From JAXLQL01 sp046331625 (GTDB taxonomy: Bacteria > Acidobacteriota > Terriglobia > Bryobacterales > Bryobacteraceae): 64,000 bases of DNA. The stretch is from the NCBI GenBank assembly GCA_046331625.1, contig JAXLQL010000010.1, positions 222,523 through 286,522 on the forward strand. Direction: 5' to 3'. The notes under the pieces were generated by a model. That model saw only the letters and a list, made by a program, of their open reading frames with translations, was not told the origin of the DNA and made no database searches. The position numbers and the translations under genes were made by a program. Each line of letters begins with the position of its first letter. Positions within the stretch are counted from its first letter, which is position 1. Shown here one piece after another: positions 14,828-22,319 of the stretch.

Positions 14828-16957
14828 TCATCTTCTGAGCAAAGGATATGCCGAAGCGAGCGTTTCTCCTTCTTTCCTGAGCCCGATCTCGAGATTCCCG
14901 GCCGCGCCCGCCGCGCGATATGCCTGCGCAGCGAACTCGTATTCGCGCCGTGCTTCTGCTCGTAGGAGCAACCGGCCATTCGGCGAGATCGCATTGGCGA
15001 TCGTGAGCGGCCGCGGCGCGATCGCGGCTGCCAGATCGGGCAAGTCATAGCTGCCCAAAACCCCCGGCACCACGGCGTCTTCGAGATCGCGATGAATCGG
15101 GTTCGTCGCAGCGGCGCGGTACGACACGAGGCTCTGCTCCACGATCGGATGGATGCGCGAGTCGACTGCCGCGGCGTGCAGCAGCCCTACGCCGAGCCTT
15201 CCTTGTGCGATCGCGACCACGGCATCGGCTGGTTTGCCGAGTTCGCGCAACGCGTCGACGCTGCGCACGATGTCATTCATGCGGATGCCTACCAGCGGCC
15301 GGCCGGTCATCAGGGCGAGCCACGCCACTTGCGGGTATCCCCACGGCGCTGTGTCATACCGGCGAAACGCCACCTCGCCGATGCCTGAAAGATCCGGCAC
15401 GAGCACCGTGTAGCCGAGCTTGACGAGTTCGGCGACGTCGGGTCCTTTCAATGCCGCCGCTTTGCCGCGCGGGTCGAGATACATGGCAGACTTGGGGCCG
15501 GTCCCGCAAAGCGCGGCGGGAATGAGCAATCCGTCATCGCTGCGGTAACGGAGCAACTCGACGGGGAAGCTCTGATGCTCGGTGCGGCCAGTGTGCTGAA
15601 GGTCGAGCGAAGCAGAGGAGGCGCGATAGCGCGTGAGCGCGGGCATCTTTTTGCGGATCGACGCTGCATACCTGGTGGCGTCCTCTTTGGTTCTGAGCGC
15701 GGGCCGCGCCGGAACGCGACTGGCGAAGCGCCGCATGTTCCAGGTGCTGGCCGTCTCGCCTCCGAGCGAAGAGGCCACTTGCCCGGTGGGAGTGACGTTG
15801 AGGTCCTCTTCATGCTCGGTCTCGGGTTCGGGCTGCTTCACCGCGCCGGGTTCGCCGCGTAGCCATTGCTTCATCCACGTGCAGATCGCTTCGCGGCTGG
15901 CCGTGGGGACGCCGTGGCCGCCGGGCTCATGGAACCAGTCGATCTTGGCTTCGGCATCGTAGAGCCCGTAGATGCGCTTCATCTCCTGGAACGAAGCGCG
16001 TGCGCCCTCGAGCGGGAAGAAGTCCTGATCGGTGGAGACGATGAGGTAGGGCTTGGGCGCCGCCAGCCCGATCCAATCGGCGTGATTGAGGCCTTTCACG
16101 AGTTGATCGGGAAACTGCTGCTCGGCATCCTGCGGTCCGGTGCCCTCGAGTTGCTGTTCCCACGAACTGATGTAGCAGGCCGGCGCTGCGGCCTTCACGC
16201 GATCGTCGAGCGCGGCGATGTAGGCGGTGAGCGTCCCACCGCCCGAGCATCCCGTGACGCCGATCTTGTCGCGATCCACTTCCGGGCGGGTGAGCAGATA
16301 GTCGATACCGCGCATGCCATCCCAGATGCGGTAGCGCGCCACGCTTTCGCCGCCGAGCACGCTCTGCCATCCGATCATCGAGTGTTCCTGTGTGGTTCCG
16401 CCAACTTTCGAATCGCCGAGCGCCGGGTCCCAGAATATGCGGCGCTCGCCTTGACCGATGGGATCGTAGATGAGCACCACGAATCCGGTCTTCACGAGCG
16501 CGATGGATATCTTCTGATAGAAGGCGCGATTCTTCGCCGAAGTGCTGTGGCCCACCGGATGGAGAATCGCGGGAAATGGTCCGCGACCCGTGGTGGGAAC
16601 GTAGAGGTTCGCCGTGACGAAGAATCGCGGACGGCTTTCGTAGACCAGTTTCTCGACGCGATAGCCGTCTCGCACCAGCGTTCCCGTGACGCGAGCATTG
16701 AGCGGCGTACGCGGATCGTCGAGGCCGCCGATCATGGAGAGCGCGGCTTGGCGCATCCGTTCTTTGCGGCGTTCGTAGGCTTCCTTCGTTCCGATGGCGG
16801 CAACTTCGGCCTTGCGCTCGGCCAACTGTCTCGCTGCGGCGCTTTTGAGATAGGCCGCCAGCATTCGTTCAGGAGCAGGTTCGGCGGCGGCGCCGAGCGC
16901 GAGAAAATCCTGCGCCGTGGCCGCGATGGGCGCCAAAAGAAGAACGAAGATCCGCAT
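14828..16957 (-). CDS. Secreted acetyl-xylan-esterase-like alpha/beta hydrolase with two hydrolase domains
   Basis: 709 aa with signal peptide MRIFVLLLAPIAATAQ. The first hydrolase domain (residues ~90-380) has LIYDPIGQGERRIFWD, the nucleophile elbow GVTGCSGGGTLTAYIAALDD, a likely Asp in VSTDQDFFPLEGA and a His in WFHEPGGHGVPT: a complete triad. The C-terminal half repeats a hydrolase-like layout (LGYTVLVPDLSGIGEVAFRR), but the expected nucleophile position reads AIAQGRLGVGLL, with no Ser-containing elbow, so that half is probably non-catalytic. Proteins of this family deacetylate plant-type polysaccharides or have unknown ester substrates. It converges with the receptor gene (26 bp apart). 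ATG 16957 is chosen over 16978 for the signal peptide. Confidence 0.83.
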   Translation of the reverse strand: MRIFVLLLAPIAATAQDFLALGAAAEPAPERMLAAYLKSAAARQLAERKAEVAAIGTKEAYERRKERMRQAALSMIGGLDDPRTPLNARVTGTLVRDGYRVEKLVYESRPRFFVTANLYVPTTGRGPFPAILHPVGHSTSAKNRAFYQKISIALVKTGFVVLIYDPIGQGERRIFWDPALGDSKVGGTTQEHSMIGWQSVLGGESVARYRIWDGMRGIDYLLTRPEVDRDKIGVTGCSGGGTLTAYIAALDDRVKAAAPACYISSWEQQLEGTGPQDAEQQFPDQLVKGLNHADWIGLAAPKPYLIVSTDQDFFPLEGARASFQEMKRIYGLYDAEAKIDWFHEPGGHGVPTASREAICTWMKQWLRGEPGAVKQPEPETEHEEDLNVTPTGQVASSLGGETASTWNMRRFASRVPARPALRTKEDATRYAASIRKKMPALTRYRASSASLDLQHTGRTEHQSFPVELLRYRSDDGLLIPAALCGTGPKSAMYLDPRGKAAALKGPDVAELVKLGYTVLVPDLSGIGEVAFRRYDTAPWGYPQVAWLALMTGRPLVGIRMNDIVRSVDALRELGKPADAVVAIAQGRLGVGLLHAAAVDSRIHPIVEQSLVSYRAAATNPIHRDLEDAVVPGVLGSYDLPDLAAAIAPRPLTIANAISPNGRLLLRAEARREYEFAAQAYRAAGAAGNLEIGLRKEGETLASAYPLLRR

Positions 16958-17124
16958 AAGGGAAGACTCTATCAGCAACGGGGGCAGGTCCGCAGAGGTC
17001 CCGGAACCCCTGCAACTTCAGCCCAGTACGGCTCCGAAGTGCGCGAAAAGCCCGTTTTCATTGGTCCCGAAGGGGTAGGTCTGCAAAAAACAACGAAAAA
17101 ACAGGCGTTTCGGCCACTTTCCGC

Positions 17125-17153
17125 TTGACACGGGCCAACGCTGTTGCGATCAT
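17125..17153 (+). promoter_or_regulatory. Putative sigma-70 promoter of the HU gene
   Basis: TTGACA at 17125-17130, 17-bp spacer, then GATCAT at 17148-17153 (4 of 6 to the consensus -10). It leaves a leader of about 80 nt before the HU start at 17240. The -35 match is perfect, the -10 only fair. Confidence 0.5.
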
Positions 17154-17239
17154 GAGACTGCGAAACATTTTGGCCCAGTTTTGTTTTGGCATCGGGCTCG
17201 CCGGGCCAAACGAGTTCAAAGGGAGAAGAAGGAGTATCC

Positions 17240-17542
17240 ATGGCTGATAAGCGCATGACGCAGTCGCAGTTGGTGAAGAAGCTTGCCGAAGCCGGCGAGG
17301 TGAGCAACAAGGTTGCCAAGACCATCCTCGAAGCCTACACGAACACCGCGGTCGCCGAGACCAAGAAGAACGGCGTATTCGTGTTGCCCGGTTTGGGCCG
17401 CTTGGTTCGTGTGGAACGCAAGGCTCGCATTGGCCGCAACCCGGCGACGGGCGAATCGATCAAGATCCCGGCCAAGAAGGTGGTCAAGTTCCGCGTCGCC
17501 AAGGCGGTGAAAGACGCGATCGTTCCACCCAAGAAAAAGTAA
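17240..17542 (+). CDS. HU/IHF-family histone-like DNA-binding protein
   Basis: 100 aa, the typical HU length. It begins MADKRMTQSQLVKKLAEAG and continues with helix 2 (ILEAYTNTAVAETKKNGVF), LPGLGRLVRVERKARIGRNP (the start of the DNA-binding arm, with the Asn-Pro that intercalates in HU/IHF) and ATGESIKIPAKKVVKFRVAK. The C-terminus is a short Lys-rich tail (PPKKK). Ribosome site GAAGGAG lies just before ATG 17240, a perfect -35 box lies upstream and an intrinsic terminator downstream, so it is an independent, probably strongly expressed transcription unit. HU bends and compacts DNA as a dimer. Confidence 0.95.
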   Translation: MADKRMTQSQLVKKLAEAGEVSNKVAKTILEAYTNTAVAETKKNGVFVLPGLGRLVRVERKARIGRNPATGESIKIPAKKVVKFRVAKAVKDAIVPPKKK

Positions 17543-17616
17543 AGGTTCTCTCGTCCTCCAGCAAGCGTGAGGGTCACGGCCGGTCACGCAGTCTGGCTCT
17601 CCTCCAAAAAACTGTA

Positions 17617-17647
17617 CCCCGCGGAGCAGTCCGCGGGGTTTCTTTTT
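17617..17647 (+). terminator. Intrinsic terminator downstream of the HU gene
   Basis: CCCCGCGGA - GCAG - TCCGCGGGG forms a perfect 9-bp GC-rich stem with a four-base loop, followed by TTTCTTTTT. On the opposite strand the stem is followed, after ACAG, by six T, so it could also work for transcription leaving tatA. Confidence 0.93.
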
Positions 17648-17720
17648 GTCGAGCGGGTCTTGTTCTCGGAATCCGTAGTGCCGGCGAGCTTGAATTGCAG
17701 CCGCCGCGCTCCAGGCCGCT

Positions 17721-17894
17721 TTACGCCTGTTTCTTTTCTTCCGGCTTGGCTGCTTCGTCGCCCTTGAGGGCGTTCTTGAAGTTCTTGATCCCTTCGCCGA
17801 GGCCCTTCGCCACCTCCGGGATCTTCCGTCCGCCGAACAAAAGGACAGCGATCACCAGGATGAGAAGAAGCTCTTGCACGCCGAATGTTCTCAT
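17721..17894 (-). CDS. tatA: Sec-independent protein translocase subunit TatA
   Basis: 57 aa. It starts MRTFGVQELLLILVIAVLLF, the single N-terminal membrane helix, followed by the conserved hinge FGGRKIPEVAKGLGEGIKNF (amphipathic helix) and a short Lys/Glu-rich tail. The FG at the hinge and the Pro after it are standard TatA features. ATG 17894 is preferred because AAAGGAGG lies 5-12 bases upstream; a longer frame starting at 17951 would add 19 non-homologous residues. TatA forms the pore of the twin-arginine export system. tatC is not in this window. A Tat-type signal is visible on the VWFA-like protein at 60967-61344. Confidence 0.95.
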   Translation of the reverse strand: MRTFGVQELLLILVIAVLLFGGRKIPEVAKGLGEGIKNFKNALKGDEAAKPEEKKQA

Positions 17895-17947
17895 GCGGCC
17901 TCCTTTGCAACTACCATAACCATTGTAGGGACGGCGTTTCCGCCCCG

Positions 17948-18535
17948 TCAAGCAGGCTTTTTCCCGGGTAGCAGGGCGGAAACCCCGATTCGGGCTTCGG
18001 AACAGGATTGCGGGGACACGTTTTCGGCTTCCGTGAGCCGCGCGATGGAGCGGTACGTGCCTGCTTCCGGCTGCCGGTGGACGGCGAGGGCGCGGCCGGA
18101 TAGGTCGAGCACCCAGTACTCGGGGATGCGGGCGCGGGCGTAGAGCGCGGCTTTTGTGGTGAGGTCGAAGAGGAGGCTCGAGTCAGCGACTTCGACCGCC
18201 AGTAGCAACTCGTCTCCACGGGGATGTCTGACGAAGTACTCCGGTTTGCTCTCAATGAGAACGGCTACGTCTGGTTCTGGCAGATTCCGGTGGGCGTCGA
18301 CTTCAGCCGCTTCAACCGGCGACTGTGTCAGAATTCTTCTGAACTCGAAGACGCTGGCCAAGAATAGTCTGATCTCATAGAGCGACCACCGATGCTGCGG
18401 GCTCTGGCCCATCTTGTTGACCAAGCGCCCCTCGATCAACTCGTACCGCAGCCCGGCAAACTCGCCGGCATTCTCCATCCGATCCACTTCACTTCGAGTG
18501 AACGTTCTCTCGGCAAAGCTGTCGGTGGCTATCAT
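17948..18535 (-). CDS. Uma2-family (DUF820) PD-(D/E)XK nuclease-like protein, copy B
   Basis: 195 aa, usual for the family. The N-terminal FTRSEVDRMENAGEFAGLRYELIEGRLVNKM region is followed by the core LPEPDVAVLIESKPEYFVRH, then LLLAVEVADSSLLFDLTTKA and the helix/strand ALYARARIPEYWVLDL. The Asp in PDVAV and the Glu and Lys in EVADSS...K correspond to the PD-(D/E)XK active-site positions. Family function is poorly known; members occur in large numbers in cyanobacteria and acidobacteria. It overlaps the stop of the upstream Uma2 gene by four bases (ATGA), and the two are clear paralogues (IPEYWVLDL / VPEYWVLDI, VHRQPEAG in both). Confidence 0.85.
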   Translation of the reverse strand: MIATDSFAERTFTRSEVDRMENAGEFAGLRYELIEGRLVNKMGQSPQHRWSLYEIRLFLASVFEFRRILTQSPVEAAEVDAHRNLPEPDVAVLIESKPEYFVRHPRGDELLLAVEVADSSLLFDLTTKAALYARARIPEYWVLDLSGRALAVHRQPEAGTYRSIARLTEAENVSPQSCSEARIGVSALLPGKKPA

Positions 18536-19131
18536 GCTGGGGGCAGGAGAGCGGAAACCGCGATCGAGCCTTCACGACAAGACTCCGGCGATACGTTCTC
18601 TGTTTCTCCGAGGCGCGTGACTTGGCGATACTGTCCCGCTTCCGGCTGCCGGTGGACCACGAGAGTCCGGCCTGGAATGTCGAGAACCCAATACTCAGGA
18701 ACTCCAGCGCGGGCGTAGAGCTTGGCCTTGACTGTGAGATCAGAACTCACGCTCGAGTCGGCCACCTCGACAGCCAACGCCAATTCATCTCCACGGGGAT
18801 GCCTGGTCCAGTATTCCGCCTTGCTCTCGGCCAGAACAGTGAGGTCGGGTTCTGGCAGACTACGGTCGGAGTCTGCGCGAGATGCTTCGATCGGGATCTG
18901 TACGAGCACCCGGCTAGCTGGGAACCTCTCGAGCAAATACGCGTTCACGAGGGCGAGCGCCCCGCGGTGCGGCGGATTCTGTCCCATCTTGTCGATCAAA
19001 TCTCCTTCGATCAACTCGAATCGCTGCCCGAGAAACACACCCGCTTCTTCCATCCGCCGCACGTCGCTTCTCGTGAAGCTCTTCCTGCGCGGCTGCACCT
19101 CCACCGCTGGCACAATGAGGCTGGCAGACAT
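18532..19131 (-). CDS. Uma2-family (DUF820) PD-(D/E)XK nuclease-like protein, copy A
   Basis: 199 aa. It has the same layout as the downstream copy: FTRSDVRRMEEAGVFLGQRF, ELIEGDLIDKMGQNPPHRGA, SLPEPDLTVLAESKAEYWTR, LALAVEVADSSVSSDLTVKA and YARAGVPEYWVLDIPGRTLV. The predicted catalytic Asp, Glu and Lys are all present. It begins three bases after the stop of the membrane glycosyltransferase gene, so it is probably carried on the same transcript. The tandem pair looks like a local duplication that has since diverged. A third, more distant member is at 60167-60853. Confidence 0.85.
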   Translation of the reverse strand: MSASLIVPAVEVQPRRKSFTRSDVRRMEEAGVFLGQRFELIEGDLIDKMGQNPPHRGALALVNAYLLERFPASRVLVQIPIEASRADSDRSLPEPDLTVLAESKAEYWTRHPRGDELALAVEVADSSVSSDLTVKAKLYARAGVPEYWVLDIPGRTLVVHRQPEAGQYRQVTRLGETENVSPESCREGSIAVSALLPPA

Positions 19132-19134
19132 AGT

Positions 19135-20733
19135 CTATTTCAGAATACTCCCGCCAGACCGCTTGCGAAGATCGTAGATCCAGATCGAATATCCCACGCG
19201 ATCCACCGGCTCGAGCTTCCGCAGCCACTCGTGCGTTTGCGGCGGATCGTACACGTCGAATAGCCGCGTGAGGCTCACAGCGTACTGGCAATCGAGCTCC
19301 GCGCGCTCGGCTTCGTTCTTCGCAAGCGGCAGCATCCCGACCCCGTAAATCGGCAGCGGCGCTGGTCCGAAATAATCCACGCACATCGCGTTCACCCGAT
19401 GCTGGCGCATCCACACAGCGAGCTTCTTGCCGTCTTGCCCCCAGTCGATATTCGAGTCGAGCAAGTAGCGATGTCCCGCTGCCGGACCACCCGCGAGCGT
19501 GTTGAAGAACGAGAGGTAGTTCGGATGGATCCGCGCCAATTCGAATAACTGCACCGCCACGGCTACTGCCAGCACCCAACGCTTTCGAGCGAACACGATG
19601 CCGATGAGCAGGAACAGGAACGGGTACACGGGGAGCAGATGCCGGATCCCGAGATTGATGCTGCTCGATACCGCGAGTAGCGCGTAGACGATCGGATAAA
19701 TCGCGAGCAGCGAGAATCGCCGCCACGCGAGCACGATTGCGGCGAGGCTCAATGCGAGTGTCGCAGTGGGAGTCTTCACGGCGAATGCAGTGGGGAAGTA
19801 GAGCCAGCTTCCCTTTGCCGATCGCACGCCATTGAGATAGGTTGGATGTCCGAAGTCATCGTGAGCGAGCAACTCGTACACGCCGTGCAGATAGCCGTGT
19901 TTCGGAACGTGCCACTTGGCCGCGGCCGCTTGCATCGCCTGCGCGCGAGGCGAGACGGCTTGAACCGACGATGCCAGCGGGGGCGCGCTCGGGAGTCGCA
20001 ACGTGTCGGGTAGGTACACCACCGCCACCACTGCTGCCGCCGCGGCGAAGGCGCCCATCGGCCGGCCGAGCGACGATCGCCGCTTGGCGATCGCGACCGC
20101 AACATGCACCGGCAGCAGGAACAGGGTCGAGAACTTCGCCACCAGCGCGATGCCGAGCGCCGCACCGGCGAGCATCCAATCGCGCCATCGCTCCGAATCG
20201 AGCGCCGCTATCCATGAGATTGCCGCGAGGAAGATCCCGAACGTGGCCACAGCATCGGTGGTCACATAGCGCCCGTGAGCGATGAGATTCGCGTCGGTGA
20301 CGAAGAAGAACAGCGCCACGAGCGCGGGTGCATCGCCGAATCGCCGCCTCGCATAGACGGCGAGCACCAGGCCGAGCGCGAGCGTAAGCGCGATGGCGGG
20401 CAATCGCGCGAGCAGCAAGATCGTATCCGGCGCAAGGCGGTTCTGATAAAGAAACGGCCACGCGATCGGAAAATCATTCGCGCTCTCCCAATGCGCCGGA
20501 TCGGCTTTGAAGTCCACTCCCGCGATCAGCGGCGGAATCGCTGCGATCAGCGGCAGCAGCGGCGGATGCTCGCGGTCCAGCCGGTAGTCGCCGGTCTTCC
20601 AAATCGCCACACCCGCCGTCAAGTGGACCGCTTCATCCACGGTCTGGCTCTCGAGCACGATCGACGAAACTTGCAGCGTGGCCATCAGCGCCTGCAACGC
20701 CGCAACCGCCAGATAGAATCGCCTGCTGCTCAC
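19135..20733 (-). CDS. GT39/ArnT-like polytopic glycosyltransferase, copy 2
   Basis: 532 aa, with about ten or eleven hydrophobic segments. The first periplasmic loop holds SQTVDEAVHLTAGVAIWKTG and YRLDREHPPLLPLIAAIPP, the Asp-Glu pair and EHPP motif of the PMT/ArnT (GT-C) fold that uses polyprenyl-phosphate sugars. The C-terminal soluble part (LLDSNIDWGQDGKKLAVWMR) matches the tandem gene upstream almost residue for residue, so they are paralogues. GTG 20733 overlaps the upstream TGA by four bases (GTGA) and starts directly before the first membrane helix. The frame is open 87 codons further, but that part is a shadow of the upstream gene. Confidence 0.85.
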   Translation of the reverse strand: MSSRRFYLAVAALQALMATLQVSSIVLESQTVDEAVHLTAGVAIWKTGDYRLDREHPPLLPLIAAIPPLIAGVDFKADPAHWESANDFPIAWPFLYQNRLAPDTILLLARLPAIALTLALGLVLAVYARRRFGDAPALVALFFFVTDANLIAHGRYVTTDAVATFGIFLAAISWIAALDSERWRDWMLAGAALGIALVAKFSTLFLLPVHVAVAIAKRRSSLGRPMGAFAAAAAVVAVVYLPDTLRLPSAPPLASSVQAVSPRAQAMQAAAAKWHVPKHGYLHGVYELLAHDDFGHPTYLNGVRSAKGSWLYFPTAFAVKTPTATLALSLAAIVLAWRRFSLLAIYPIVYALLAVSSSINLGIRHLLPVYPFLFLLIGIVFARKRWVLAVAVAVQLFELARIHPNYLSFFNTLAGGPAAGHRYLLDSNIDWGQDGKKLAVWMRQHRVNAMCVDYFGPAPLPIYGVGMLPLAKNEAERAELDCQYAVSLTRLFDVYDPPQTHEWLRKLEPVDRVGYSIWIYDLRKRSGGSILK

Positions 20734-22319
20734 CGCCCCGGCTCCATGCGAAAGATCCAGATCGAGCGGCCCACTCGATCCACGGGCGTGAGCTTCCGCG
20801 CCCACGCATGCGTTCCCGCCGGTGTGTAGATGTCGAAAAGATTGTTGAGGCTGACCGCCGCGCGGCAGCTCAGCTTGCGGCGCTCGGACTCGGGCATCCC
20901 GATCAGCGGAATCTGCCGCACGCCATAGTAGTCGAGGCTCGCGGTGCCGAAATAGGAAAGACAAATCTCGTCGACTTTGTTTTGGCGCATCCACTGCCCC
21001 AGCTTCTTCGCGTCTTGTCCCCAGTCGAGATTCGAGTCGAGCAGGTACTCGTGGCCCTTCGCCGGACCGCCAGCCAGCGTATTGAATGACGCCAGGTAAT
21101 CCGGATGCACGCGCGCCAATTCGAACAACTGCACCGCCGCAGCCGCAACGATTAGCCAGCGCCGGTTCGCGAAGACGCGACCGATCGACACGAATAGAAA
21201 CGGATACACGGGGAGCAAATGCCGCAGCCCGATGTTGAGCGAACTCGACACCGCCAGCGCCGCGTAAATCGCCGGATACAACGCCAACGGACCCGGGCGG
21301 AGAATCGACGCCGCAATCGCCAGCACTGCCAGAATCAATGTCGCCGAAGGCGTCTTCACCGCGAACGCTTCTGGAAAGTACAGCCAGGTTCCGCGCTCTT
21401 TCACTGCGCCGTTGAGATACGTGCGATGCCCGGAGTCTTCGTGCGAGTAGACCTGCACGAGTCCATTCAAGTAGCCGTGATTCGGCAATCGATAGTCAGT
21501 GGCGAATTGCGTGAGAGCAGTGCTCATCTTGGTTCCGGGAGGAATTTCCTTGGCGAGCGGGCCAAGCGAATTCCACGCAGCCGTCTGTGGCCAGTACATC
21601 GCCGCCACCACCGCCACGGCAGCCGCCAGCGCGATGGCGCACGCATCGAAGCGGAGCTTGCGCTTCCACAACGCCGCGAGCACATGCACCGGAAGCAGGA
21701 AGACGGTGGAGAATTTCGCCGCCAATGCGAGCCCGAGCGCAAATCCGGCGATCGCGAAATCGCGCGGGCGGTCAGACTCGAGCGCGCGCAGCCATGCAAT
21801 CGCAGAGACGAAGATCGTGAGCGCGGCGATCGCGTCACTCGTGACATAGTGCCCATGCGCGATGAAGTTCGCATCGGTTGCGTAGAAGAAGAGCGCCGTC
21901 AATCCGGCCGCCGCGCCGAAGTGCGCGCGCGTGAAGCAGGCGATCGCCACACCGAGCAGCACCGAGATCAGCACGGTGGGCAGCCGCGCCAGGAGCAGCA
22001 GGCGATCGGCATCGAGCGCGTTGCGATAGATGAAGTAGCCGAACAGCGAGATGATGTCGCTGTTCTTCCACTGCTCCGGGTCGGGGTTCCACTGCGCTCC
22101 GGCAGCCAATAGCGGCATGGCGGCGAGCAGCTTCGAGAGCGGCGGGTGCTCGGGATTCAGGCGGAAGTCGCCGGTCTTCCAGTAGGAGAATCCGGCGGTG
22201 ATGTGGAAGCCTTCGTCATAGGTCTGCGACTCGCCGAGCATCGAGAGGATCTCGAGCGTCGCCATTGCGCACAGCATCGCCACCACCGCGGGCCAGAACC
22301 ATCGGCTGGCAGGTTTCAT
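20730..22319 (-). CDS. GT39/ArnT-like polytopic glycosyltransferase, copy 1
   Basis: 529 aa, multi-spanning. Key stretches are SQTYDEGFHITAGFSYWKTG and FRLNPEHPPLSKLLAAMPLL (acidic pair and EHPP in the first loop), YATDANFIAHGHYVTSDAIA and the C-terminal LLDSNLDWGQDAKKLGQWMR followed by SLNNLFDIYTPAGTHAWARK. It is translationally coupled at both ends: its ATG overlaps the symporter stop (ATGA) and its TGA overlaps the next GTG. Likely role: transfer of a sugar from an undecaprenyl carrier to a lipid or protein at the outer face of the inner membrane. The acceptor is unknown. Confidence 0.85.
   Translation of the reverse strand: MKPASRWFWPAVVAMLCAMATLEILSMLGESQTYDEGFHITAGFSYWKTGDFRLNPEHPPLSKLLAAMPLLAAGAQWNPDPEQWKNSDIISLFGYFIYRNALDADRLLLLARLPTVLISVLLGVAIACFTRAHFGAAAGLTALFFYATDANFIAHGHYVTSDAIAALTIFVSAIAWLRALESDRPRDFAIAGFALGLALAAKFSTVFLLPVHVLAALWKRKLRFDACAIALAAAVAVVAAMYWPQTAAWNSLGPLAKEIPPGTKMSTALTQFATDYRLPNHGYLNGLVQVYSHEDSGHRTYLNGAVKERGTWLYFPEAFAVKTPSATLILAVLAIAASILRPGPLALYPAIYAALAVSSSLNIGLRHLLPVYPFLFVSIGRVFANRRWLIVAAAAVQLFELARVHPDYLASFNTLAGGPAKGHEYLLDSNLDWGQDAKKLGQWMRQNKVDEICLSYFGTASLDYYGVRQIPLIGMPESERRKLSCRAAVSLNNLFDIYTPAGTHAWARKLTPVDRVGRSIWIFRMEPGR

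Noticed and set aside
15866..17128. 420-aa plus-strand frame opposite the esterase-like gene
   Set aside because: Shadow of the hydrolase gene extending into the promoter region of HU.
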